The position numbers were made by a program, and so were the translations under genes. Shown here one piece after another: positions 1 to 5,872 of a DNA stretch of 8,420 nt; the stretch's first letter is position 1; the number at the start of each line of letters is the position of its first letter. The DNA is from Paracoccaceae bacterium (GTDB lineage: Bacteria; Pseudomonadota; Alphaproteobacteria; Rhodobacterales; Rhodobacteraceae). The notes beneath the pieces are model-generated. The model saw only the letters and a list, made by a program, of their open reading frames with translations. It did no database searches and was not told the DNA's origin. The stretch is from contig SKWJ01000194.1 in assembly GCA_007128995.1 (NCBI GenBank), positions 1-8,420 of the forward strand. The letters are read 5' to 3'.

Positions 1-1863
1 GAGCTTGTACAATCCGGTCCGGCCAAACGTCTGGCAAGCCTGATTGATGCTTTCGAGCCTGCTGAAGATGCGCCCCCGCGCAGCTTGTGGGCCTTCATGC
101 TATGGTCGGTGAGCGGGGCATGGCCTGTCCTCATTCTCGCAGCCGTGATTTCTGCTTTGGTGGGCACCACCGAGGTTGTCTCTGCGCTTTTGCTGGGCTT
201 GATCATAGATGCGGTAGTCGATGCTGGCGCGACGAGTTTCTTTGCCGAGAACATCTGGTTGATTGTCGGCTTCGTGCTGTTTTTCGTGGTTCTGCGCCCG
301 CTGGCCTTTGGCCTGTCATCCGCTGCAAATGCCATCGTGGTGCAACCCAATGTCTATGTTCTGGTGCAATCGCGCCTCAACAGATGGACACTCGGTCAAC
401 CCGTCACCTTTTTTGATAATGATTTCGCAGGTCGGATTGCGCAGAAACAGGTTCAGACAGCCCGCGCCTTGACCGATGTCGCCAACGAGACCATTAACAC
501 GATGGCATTTGCACTGGCTTCGATCATTGGCTCGGTCATTTTGCTGCTGACGATTGACGCCCGTGTCGCCCTTGCGCTTGCAGTCTGGTTGGTGGGGTAC
601 CTGGCGCTGATCAAGTATTTTCTGCCGCAGGTGCGTGCCCGCTCTGGTGCGCGAGCGGGCGCGCGCGCGCAGGTCAGCGGGCAAGTCGTAGATACGATCA
701 CCAATATCAAGACCGTCAAATTGTTTGCGCATTCTGATTTCGAGGATCGGGCTGCGCTGAACGCGATGGGCGTGTTCCGTGACCGTGCCGTCGAATTTGG
801 CGAGGTGCAGGCATGGTTCCGCCTTTGGCTTATGGTGGTGGCCGGACTGCTTCCGGTGCTGTTGATCGGCGGCACGCTCTGGCTATGGACGCTCGGGCAG
901 GCAACACCAGGCGCAATTGCTGCCGCGGGCGCGGTGGCAATTCGGATTGCGCAAATGACGGGCTGGGTCAGCTTTGTCCTGATGGCGATCTATGGCAATC
1001 TGGGCGAAGTCGAAGATGGTATGAAGACCCTGACCCCGCGCCCTTCATTGAAGGATGCGCCGGACGCTGCAAATATTGGACGTGTGTCTGGCGCCATTCG
1101 CTTTGAAAATGTCGGATTTGCCTATGGACGCCAGTCTGGTGGCGTTGACAGGCTGAACCTGGATATTGCCGCAGGCGAAAAGATCGGGATTGTCGGTGCA
1201 TCAGGCGCGGGGAAATCGACACTCGTTGCCCTGTTGCTGCGGTTGTATGATGTCGAGTCCGGGGCGATTACGCTGGATGGACACGATATTCAGACGGTGA
1301 CGCAGGAAAGTCTGCGGCGCAATATTGCGATGGTGACGCAGGAAACAGCAATGTTCAACCGCTCGGCGCTGGCAAATATCCGTTACGGCCGCCCCGATGC
1401 GTCACTGGCAGAGGTTGAAGCTGCCGCAAGGGCGGCAGAGGCGCATGACTTCATCTTGAAGATGCGGGATCACGAGGGTCGACAGGGATACGAGGCTCAT
1501 CTGGGCGAACGCGGTGTGCGCCTCTCCGGAGGGCAGCGTCAGCGGATTGCACTGGCACGCGCCTTCCTGAAAAATGCGCCTATTCTTGTCCTTGATGAAG
1601 CGACATCGGCACTGGATTCCGAGGTAGAGGCCGCAGTGCAGGATGCGCTCGTTCCGCTGATGGAGGGAAAGACCGTCCTTGCAATTGCGCACAGGCTGTC
1701 GACCATTTCCCAGCTCGACCGGATTATCGTGCTTGACGCCGGGCGCATTGTCGAGCAGGGCACCCATGAGGAGCTCTTGTCCAGCGGCGGGACTTATGCC
1801 CGCTTCTGGGCGCGCCAGTCGGGCGGGTTTCTGGGGACAGAAGATGAGCCTGCGCAAGCTTGA
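1..1863 (+). CDS. ABC transporter, fused permease and ATPase half-transporter (5' end outside window)
   Basis: Half-size ABC exporter: an N-terminal type I exporter membrane domain fused to a nucleotide-binding domain, expected to dimerise in the inner membrane and use ATP to move a substrate outward. The frame is open from base 1 with no ATG or GTG before residue 33. A TTG at base 85 is possible, but homologues have a cytoplasmic leader here, so I treat the gene as starting upstream. In-window numbering (620 residues): hydrophobic segments at about 42-71, 85-105, 164-207 (two) and 276-336 (two). In the ATPase domain: Walker A GASGAGKST at 399-407, Q-loop Gln447, signature LSGGQRQ at 508-514, Walker B ILVLDE with Asp532 and Glu533, D-loop SALD, and H-loop His564. 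All catalytic residues are present, so it should be active. The substrate cannot be read from sequence; MsbA/ABCB-like exporters carry lipids, drugs or peptides. The 3' end overlaps the next gene by 20 bases. Confidence 0.95.
   Translation, partial: ELVQSGPAKRLASLIDAFEPAEDAPPRSLWAFMLWSVSGAWPVLILAAVISALVGTTEVVSALLLGLIIDAVVDAGATSFFAENIWLIVGFVLFFVVLRPLAFGLSSAANAIVVQPNVYVLVQSRLNRWTLGQPVTFFDNDFAGRIAQKQVQTARALTDVANETINTMAFALASIIGSVILLLTIDARVALALAVWLVGYLALIKYFLPQVRARSGARAGARAQVSGQVVDTITNIKTVKLFAHSDFEDRAALNAMGVFRDRAVEFGEVQAWFRLWLMVVAGLLPVLLIGGTLWLWTLGQATPGAIAAAGAVAIRIAQMTGWVSFVLMAIYGNLGEVEDGMKTLTPRPSLKDAPDAANIGRVSGAIRFENVGFAYGRQSGGVDRLNLDIAAGEKIGIVGASGAGKSTLVALLLRLYDVESGAITLDGHDIQTVTQESLRRNIAMVTQETAMFNRSALANIRYGRPDASLAEVEAAARAAEAHDFILKMRDHEGRQGYEAHLGERGVRLSGGQRQRIALARAFLKNAPILVLDEATSALDSEVEAAVQDALVPLMEGKTVLAIAHRLSTISQLDRIIVLDAGRIVEQGTHEELLSSGGTYARFWARQSGGFLGTEDEPAQA
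915..942 (+). other. Strong 12-pair hairpin inside the ABC transporter gene
   Basis: AATTGCTGCCGC (915-926) pairs with GCGGTGGCAATT (931-942) around a 4-base GGGC loop: ten Watson-Crick pairs and two G-U pairs. It encodes an alanine-rich membrane segment (AIAAAGAVAI), whose repeated Ala/Gly/Ile codons partly explain the symmetry. In RNA it would be stable and could pause the ribosome or protect an mRNA end. No function is shown. Confidence 0.35.
1421..1438 (+). other. 7-bp perfect hairpin in the ABC ATPase region
   Basis: CTGCCGC (1421-1427) and GCGGCAG (1432-1438) form a perfect stem around an AAGG tetraloop. It encodes Ala-Ala-Ala-Arg-Ala-Ala, so alanine codon use in GC-rich DNA is the simplest explanation. 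Confidence 0.25.
1833..1837 (+). promoter_or_regulatory. Ribosome binding site for the VOC gene
   Basis: GGGGA sits 6 bases before ATG 1844, inside the 3' end of the ABC transporter gene. It supports ATG 1844 over the in-frame ATG 1868, whose only purine-rich stretch (GAGGGG) touches the start codon. The match to the Shine-Dalgarno consensus is partial. Confidence 0.45.
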
Positions 1864-2290
1864 GGGGATGCAAGAGCTGGATTATGAGACTGTATCGCCC
1901 GCCGAACTTGGGCGCGGTCTGCATGGACTTGGGCTGAACCTGATATGCAGAGATGTTCTGGCGATGGCATATTTCCTGCGCGATGTGTTTGGTTTGAAAC
2001 TGTATCGCGTCAGCACGGATTTTGCACTGGTGCTCCATGATGATGCCATATTCCAGTTGCACAGGGACGCGACATTCAGCGCGCATCCAGTCTTTGGGCT
2101 GGTTCCGGAAACACCACCGCGCGGCGGCGGCGTTCAGATCTATCTGTTTGGCGTGGACCCTGATCTGTCTGCAATGCGCGCACCTGCGACTGCTATTATT
2201 GAACAGCCCAAGAATAAACCTCATGGGCTGCGCGAAGCCACGATCCTTTCACCAGAGGGATATGCCTTCTCTCCGGCCGTACACAGATGA
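1844..2290 (+). CDS. VOC-fold (glyoxalase/bleomycin-resistance superfamily) protein
   Basis: Small cytoplasmic protein of 148 residues with the two-module layout of the vicinal oxygen chelate fold: module one at about residues 26-75 (GLGLNLICRDV, then a helix ending FLRDVFGL), module two at about 95-148 (GGGVQIYLFGVDP, then KPHGLREATILSPEGYAF). I chose ATG 1844 because GGGGA lies 6 bases upstream and the protein then begins MSLRKLEGMQELDY, an N-terminus I associate with related Rhodobacteraceae proteins. ATG 1868 is also in frame, but its purine-rich stretch abuts the start codon. The gene begins inside the ABC transporter gene and ends with ATGA shared with the methyltransferase start, so all three are probably co-translated. 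Classical glyoxalase I metal ligands are not evident: the first strand has Asn/Leu where His is usual, and the second-module strand has Gln-Ile-Tyr where Glu is usual. It may therefore bind a ligand rather than act as a metal-dependent lyase or dioxygenase. Its function is unknown. Confidence 0.8.
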   Translation: MSLRKLEGMQELDYETVSPAELGRGLHGLGLNLICRDVLAMAYFLRDVFGLKLYRVSTDFALVLHDDAIFQLHRDATFSAHPVFGLVPETPPRGGGVQIYLFGVDPDLSAMRAPATAIIEQPKNKPHGLREATILSPEGYAFSPAVHR

Positions 2291-3501
2291 CAAGAATCAC
2301 CATTGAACGGCTTGGCCATCATGGTGATGGCATCGGGGATGGCCCGGTCTTTGTGGCTCGCACCTTGCCCGGTGAAGTGGTCGAGGGGGACGTGGTCGAG
2401 GGCCGCATGGCCAGCCCGCGCATTCTACAACCGTCGCCCGATCGGATTAAGGCGCCTTGCGCGCATTACCGCACCTGCGGCGGCTGTGCGCTTCAGCATG
2501 TCCGCACTGACTTCGCGACTGCTTGGAAGGAAACTGTCATTCGGCAGGCACTTGCTGCCCATGGGCTTGAAACCGATTTTCGCACGGCGCATGTCTCGTC
2601 ACTTTACAGCCGACGTCGTGCTGCCTTTGCCGGACGACGGATCAAGTCCGGTGCACTGGTCGGGTTTCATGCGCGTGCCTCACATGTCGTGACATCTGTT
2701 CCCAACTGCATGATCCTGCATCCCGAACTGACCAAAGCCCTGCCGCCGCTTGAAGATCTTGTCGCGCGGTTCGGCACGCGCAAGGAAGAGTTGGTCCTGT
2801 CGCTCACGCGCGCCGAGAACGGTTTGGATCTTGCCGTTACAGCGAACAGACCTCTGGATGACAAGCAGCGCACCGATCTTGCACAATGGGCCGGACAGAC
2901 AGGATTTGCACGCCTTTCCTGGGATGGAGAGGTCATCATACAGGCGCATGCGCCGGTTCACAGATTGGGACCTGCGCTGGTCACCCCTCCTCCGGGGGCT
3001 TTCTTGCAGGCAACAAAAGACGCCGAGGCAGCCATGCAAGCGAGTGTTGCCGAAATTGCGGATGGCGCGCACAATATTGCAGATCTTTTTGCCGGATGTG
3101 GGACCTTCACCTTGCCGCTTTCTGAACAGTCTGAAGTGCTGGCTGTCGAAGCTGCGGGCGGGATGCTGAAAGCCCTTGAAGCAGGCTGGCGCGGCACAGA
3201 AAGGGTTCGTCCGATCCGCCATGTCGCCCGAGACCTATTTCGTCACCCGCTCAAAGCCGATGAATTGGCCGCATTTGACTGTGTGGTGATTGATCCACCG
3301 CGCGCAGGTGCAGAAGCACAGGCGCATGAACTCGCGGCGAGCACCGTGCCATCTGTCGCGGCCATCTCCTGCAACCCGGTCAGTTTTGCGCGCGATGCAA
3401 AGCTGCTTGTTGCTGGCGGGTATCGACTGGAATGGGTCCGGATGGTAGACCAATTTCGCTTCAGCCCACATGTGGAGCTTGTGGCCCGGTTCAACAGATA
3501 G
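2287..3501 (+). CDS. Class I SAM-dependent RNA (uracil-5-)methyltransferase, TrmA/RlmC/RlmD family
   Basis: Predicted to transfer a methyl group from S-adenosylmethionine to C5 of a uridine in rRNA or tRNA. The protein has 404 residues, close to the family norm. An N-terminal TRAM-like RNA-binding segment (about 1-50) is followed by a likely [4Fe-4S] cluster site: Cys58, Cys64 and Cys67 (C-x5-C-x2-C) plus Cys141. The Rossmann methyltransferase domain has the SAM motif DLFAGCGTF starting at residue 266 and DPPR at 336-339. Nucleophilic Cys362 lies in SCNP and the likely general base Glu397 in HVELVARF. All catalytic and cluster residues are present. The iron-sulfur cysteines resemble RlmC/RlmD (23S rRNA U747 and U1939 in E. 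coli), but the target base cannot be assigned here. The ATG overlaps the VOC stop codon (ATGA) and no good Shine-Dalgarno precedes it, which points to translational coupling. Two competing hairpins lie just after the start codon. Confidence 0.92.
   Translation: MTRITIERLGHHGDGIGDGPVFVARTLPGEVVEGDVVEGRMASPRILQPSPDRIKAPCAHYRTCGGCALQHVRTDFATAWKETVIRQALAAHGLETDFRTAHVSSLYSRRRAAFAGRRIKSGALVGFHARASHVVTSVPNCMILHPELTKALPPLEDLVARFGTRKEELVLSLTRAENGLDLAVTANRPLDDKQRTDLAQWAGQTGFARLSWDGEVIIQAHAPVHRLGPALVTPPPGAFLQATKDAEAAMQASVAEIADGAHNIADLFAGCGTFTLPLSEQSEVLAVEAAGGMLKALEAGWRGTERVRPIRHVARDLFRHPLKADELAAFDCVVIDPPRAGAEAQAHELAASTVPSVAAISCNPVSFARDAKLLVAGGYRLEWVRMVDQFRFSPHVELVARFNR
2314..2344 (+). other. Mutually exclusive hairpins near the methyltransferase start
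   Basis: The segment GGCCATC (2314-2320) can pair with GATGGCC (2338-2344), leaving a 17-base loop. Shifted by one base, GCCATCA (2315-2321) can instead pair with TGATGGC (2325-2331), leaving a 3-base loop. Both are perfect 7-bp stems and they share one arm, so they exclude each other. They begin 27 bases after the ATG. The repeated pairing arm comes from two Asp-Gly codon pairs in a glycine-rich part of the TRAM-like region, so the pattern may be a by-product of protein sequence. No regulatory role is shown. Confidence 0.3.
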
Positions 3502-3525
3502 CATTACACACGTAAGAGATCAGAC

Positions 3526-3530
3526 AAGGA
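3526..3530 (+). promoter_or_regulatory. Ribosome binding site that decides the sodium channel start
   Basis: AAGGA lies 7 bases before ATG 3538 but only 1 base before the in-frame GTG 3532. The spacing favours the ATG, giving a protein that begins MFSRDK. Confidence 0.65.
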
Positions 3531-3537
3531 AGTGACG

Positions 3538-4347
3538 ATGTTCAGTCGTGACAAGACCGCCCGCTTTCTGGAACAAGCATGGGTGCGCAACGGTATTCTT
3601 GGGGTCATCGTATTCAATGCGGTCTTGCTGGGAATGGAAACTTCCGACACGTTGATGGGCTTCGCCGGCGGGCTGATCCTGACGCTTGATGCGCTGTGTC
3701 TGAGCATATTCGTGATCGAATTGATCTTGAAGTTTCATGCGCAACGGGGGCGCTTCTGGCGTTCTGGCTGGAACATATTCGATTTTCTGATCGTCAGCAT
3801 CTCGCTTGTGCCAGGCGCACAGGGGTTCAGTGTCTTGCGGGCGCTGCGTATCCTGCGTTTGCTGCGCGTTGTGTCGGTCAGCCCGAATCTGCGCCGCGTG
3901 GTTGAAGGGTTCATCAAGGCGCTTCCGGGAATGGGCTCGGTGTTTCTGTTAATGGGGATGCTGTTTTACATCGGCGCGGTCATGGCGACAAAACTGTTCA
4001 AGGACAGCTTTCCTGAATGGTTCGGAGATCTGGGCAACTCGGCCTATTCTCTTTTCCAGATCATGACACTGGAATCATGGTCGATGGGAATTGTCCGCCC
4101 GGTGATGGAAGTTTATCCCTTTGCCTGGGCCTTTTTCGTGCCGTTTATCATGGTGACAACCTTTGCCGTCGTGAACCTGCTTGTCGGTCTTATCGTCAAT
4201 TCGATGCAAGATGCCCATGCCGCAGAAAGCAATCAGGCAACGGAAGATTACCGCGATGAGGTCCTCAAACGCCTGAGCGCAATTGAAGAACGGCTTTCGG
4301 CAAAGGAGGCGGCGCAAGAAAGCGCGCCGCGTGCGCCGGGCGAGTGA
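3538..4347 (+). CDS. Bacterial voltage-gated sodium channel (NavBac/NaChBac family ion transporter)
   Basis: Six-helix subunit of 269 residues, expected to form a homotetrameric voltage-gated cation channel in the inner membrane. S1 is at about 19-36 with Asn27, and S2 at about 46-66 with Glu61. S3 is at about 78-92 with Asp82 (WNIFDFLIV). S4 at 99-112 has gating arginines 101, 104, 107 and 110 at every third position, followed by a linker (PNLRRVVEGF). S5 is at about 130-152, the pore helix and filter TLESWSM at 177-183, and S6 at about 195-222 with Asn213 and hinge Gly217. The C-terminal tail from about 224 contains a heptad-like helix (LKRLSAIEERL) suited to the tetramer coiled coil. Filter glutamate E179 and the TLESWSM pattern match Na+-selective members such as NavAb and roseobacter channels, rather than calcium- or potassium-selective pores. 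Likely roles, from the family, are sodium entry linked to motility, pH homeostasis or the flagellar sodium cycle. It sits 36 bases after the methyltransferase with its own ribosome binding site, in a housekeeping context. Confidence 0.95.
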   Translation: MFSRDKTARFLEQAWVRNGILGVIVFNAVLLGMETSDTLMGFAGGLILTLDALCLSIFVIELILKFHAQRGRFWRSGWNIFDFLIVSISLVPGAQGFSVLRALRILRLLRVVSVSPNLRRVVEGFIKALPGMGSVFLLMGMLFYIGAVMATKLFKDSFPEWFGDLGNSAYSLFQIMTLESWSMGIVRPVMEVYPFAWAFFVPFIMVTTFAVVNLLVGLIVNSMQDAHAAESNQATEDYRDEVLKRLSAIEERLSAKEAAQESAPRAPGE

Positions 4348-4361
4348 CGCATTTGTGATGT

Positions 4362-4371
4362 GCATCGATGC
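4362..4371. promoter_or_regulatory. Perfect 10-bp palindrome between the channel and the YkuD gene
   Basis: GCATCGATGC is a perfect dyad in the 82-base gap between the channel stop and the next start. A competing pairing exists between CGCAT at 4348-4352 and ATGCG at 4368-4372. It could be a protein-binding dyad or a small RNA hairpin. There is no T-run, so it is not a standard terminator. I see no clear promoter elsewhere in this gap. A dyad of this length can occur by chance. Confidence 0.2.
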
Positions 4372-4418
4372 GCCGCTTGGCATGGCAGGGGTTTTCGGGC
4401 AAGGTAAAAGAAAAACCT

Positions 4419-4422
4419 GAGG
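4419..4422 (+). promoter_or_regulatory. Ribosome binding site for the YkuD-domain lipoprotein
   Basis: GAGG lies 7 bases before ATG 4430, good spacing for a short Shine-Dalgarno. It supports that ATG and with it the lipoprotein signal peptide. Confidence 0.55.
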
Positions 4423-4429
4423 CAGTTGC

Positions 4430-4933
4430 ATGTTTTTCATCCGTTTTGTCGCCGCTCTGGCGCTGGTGGCCGTTATTGCGTCCTGCGCAAAACCTCCCAG
4501 TAAATTCCGCACTTACAATGGACCGGTGGTCACGCATGTCGTGGTTCACAAGGCGGCGCGTCAGATGGAATTGTGGCATTTTGATCGCCCGCTTCGGGTT
4601 TTCAAGGTGCAGCTTGGCGGTGATCCGTTCGATCACAAGCAGCGCGAGGGGGATCGGCGCACCCCAGAGGGGGCCTATATCATTGACCGGCGCAATCCCA
4701 ACAGTCGCTTCCATCTGTCGCTGGGTATCAGCTATCCGAATGAAGATGACAGTGCGCGGGCCAAAGCAAATGGCTGGAAGCCCGGCGGTGACATATTCAT
4801 ACATGGTCGCGGGCCAAGATTTCAGAATGCGCAGGGCGACTGGACCGATGGATGTATTGCTGTGTCCGACCGTGAAATGGAAGACATCTATGCCATGGTC
4901 AGAGATGGGACCCCGATCCGGATCTACCCCTGA
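4430..4933 (+). CDS. YkuD-domain (L,D-transpeptidase family) lipoprotein, YafK/DpaA-like
   Basis: Envelope protein of 167 residues. It starts with a signal peptide: Arg5, a hydrophobic run at 6-18, and a lipobox ending Ile-Ala-Ser-Cys19, so it is probably lipidated at Cys19 and anchored in a membrane facing the periplasm. The rest is a YkuD catalytic domain. The HG pair starts at His125, and the nucleophile Cys142 lies in TDGCIAV, giving the expected H...GC spacing. The usual His before Gly-Cys (S/T-H-G-C) is Asp here. Conserved family segments include EGDRRTPEGAYIIDRRNPNS and LGISYPN. Family members form 3-3 crosslinks or attach lipoproteins to peptidoglycan. E. coli YafK (DpaA) instead cuts the bond between Lpp and peptidoglycan, so transpeptidase and amidase roles are both open. 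It lies 82 bases after the channel and 51 before the SDR gene, with no known functional link to either. Confidence 0.9.
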   Translation: MFFIRFVAALALVAVIASCAKPPSKFRTYNGPVVTHVVVHKAARQMELWHFDRPLRVFKVQLGGDPFDHKQREGDRRTPEGAYIIDRRNPNSRFHLSLGISYPNEDDSARAKANGWKPGGDIFIHGRGPRFQNAQGDWTDGCIAVSDREMEDIYAMVRDGTPIRIYP

Positions 4934-4984
4934 GCATCGACCCGTGCTCTTGAAATCTGCAAATGATATGGTCAGGTCCTTCAG

Positions 4985-5848
4985 ATGACACAGACTCTGC
5001 TATCCATCGGACATGGCTATAGTGCGCGCGCCCTTGAGGAGCGGCTCATGACTGGTGGTTGGTCTATCATTGCGACGACCCGAAGCGAAGAGAAAGCGTC
5101 AGAACTAGAAGCGCGCGGGATCAAGGCACTGGTCTGGCCCGGCACCGACCTGCCGCTGGAAGATGTTACTCATGTGCTGATCTCAGTGTCGCCTCAGGGC
5201 ATTGATCCCGTGCTTGAACACTTTGCAGACAGATTTGAAAGGGCGACACATCTTCGCTGGATTGGTTATCTCTCGACTGTCGGTGTTTATGGCGATCACA
5301 AAGGGCGCTGGGTGGATGAAGAGTCCCTGACCCAGCCTGTGCTGGCGCGCTCTCGGGCGAGGCTGGAGGCCGAAGCCGCATGGCAGGCGGTCGCTGCGCG
5401 TGCTGGCGTGCCGCTTCATATTTTCCGCCTCGCGGGCATCTATGGACCCGGGCGTGGACCGTTCGAGAAGCTTCGGAAGGGACAGGCGCAGCGCGTGATC
5501 AAACCGGGTCAGTATTTTTCTCGCATCCATTATGAAGATATTGGCCTTGCGCTTGAACTGTCAATCCTGTCGGGCCTTGACAGCCGAATATTCAATCTGT
5601 GCGACGACAGCCCGGCCCCGCCGCAGGATGTGCTGGAACACGCTGCGCAGTTGCTTGGCATACCCGTCCCGCCCGAAATAGATTTCGAGAAGGCAGACCT
5701 GTCACCGATGGCGCGCAGTTTTTACAGCGACAACAAGCGCGTTCGCAATGATCGCATAAAGCGCGAGCTGGGTTGGCAACCCCGATACCCGGATTACCGG
5801 CGCGGGCTTGCGGCTATTCTTGCCGCAGAAGGCAGATTGCAAAGCTGA
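4985..5848 (+). CDS. Atypical extended SDR, NAD(P)-binding oxidoreductase-like protein (YeeZ type)
   Basis: Cytoplasmic Rossmann-fold protein of 287 residues, the usual length for YeeZ-like atypical short-chain dehydrogenases. The nucleotide-binding loop is GHGYSAR at 9-15. STVGVYG at 97-103 corresponds to the S-S/T-x-x-V-Y-G strand of extended SDRs, and RLAGIYGPGR at 148-157 to the conserved post-catalytic strand. The C-terminal half (Y-F-S-R-I-H-Y-E-D-I, about 180) resembles the substrate-binding part of epimerases. The canonical catalytic Y-x3-K expected after residue 115 is missing: the helix reads ARSRARLEAEA, with Arg for Lys and no Tyr. Y102-x3-K106 fits the spacing by chance but lies in the wrong structural element. 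It may bind a nucleotide without classical dehydrogenase chemistry. ATG 4985 has only a short AGG 8 bases upstream. No substrate can be named. It lies 24 bases before truA and may be co-transcribed with it. Confidence 0.85.
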   Translation: MTQTLLSIGHGYSARALEERLMTGGWSIIATTRSEEKASELEARGIKALVWPGTDLPLEDVTHVLISVSPQGIDPVLEHFADRFERATHLRWIGYLSTVGVYGDHKGRWVDEESLTQPVLARSRARLEAEAAWQAVAARAGVPLHIFRLAGIYGPGRGPFEKLRKGQAQRVIKPGQYFSRIHYEDIGLALELSILSGLDSRIFNLCDDSPAPPQDVLEHAAQLLGIPVPPEIDFEKADLSPMARSFYSDNKRVRNDRIKRELGWQPRYPDYRRGLAAILAAEGRLQS

Positions 5849-5872
5849 ACTGTGCGGGCTAAGTGCCGCAGC

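Noticed and set aside
659..670. (GC)6 alternating tract
   Set aside because: It encodes part of an Arg-Ala-Gly rich cytoplasmic loop (RSGARAGARAQ) that I recognise in homologous exporters. The frame is intact, so it is not a broken or phase-variable gene here.
316..875. Two overlapping minus-strand open frames opposite the ABC transporter gene
   Set aside because: Both are mirror frames of a clearly coding strand. Neither has a ribosome binding site or a recognisable fold.
1679..1843. Upstream extension of the VOC frame to ATG 1679
   Set aside because: It would add 55 residues encoded entirely in another frame of the ABC ATPase domain, with no similarity to VOC proteins. ATG 1844 has a Shine-Dalgarno and gives the family length.
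3532..3537. GTG 3532 as the start of the sodium channel
   Set aside because: The AAGGA is only one base away from it but 7 bases from ATG 3538, which is the normal spacing.
4377..4410. Possible sigma-70 promoter before the YkuD gene (TTGGCA with TAAAAG)
   Set aside because: The two hexamers are 22 bases apart, too far. At the correct 17-base spacing the -10 would be CAAGGT, a poor match.
5285..5302. Y102-x3-K106 as a classical SDR catalytic pair
   Set aside because: It lies in the STVGVYG strand, not in the helix that follows and normally carries the catalytic Tyr-Lys. The spacing match is coincidental.
5852..5872. GTG 5852 as the truA start
   Set aside because: It adds seven residues unlike TruA. 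ATG 5873 gives the standard MPRYAL beginning, although neither has a clear ribosome binding site.
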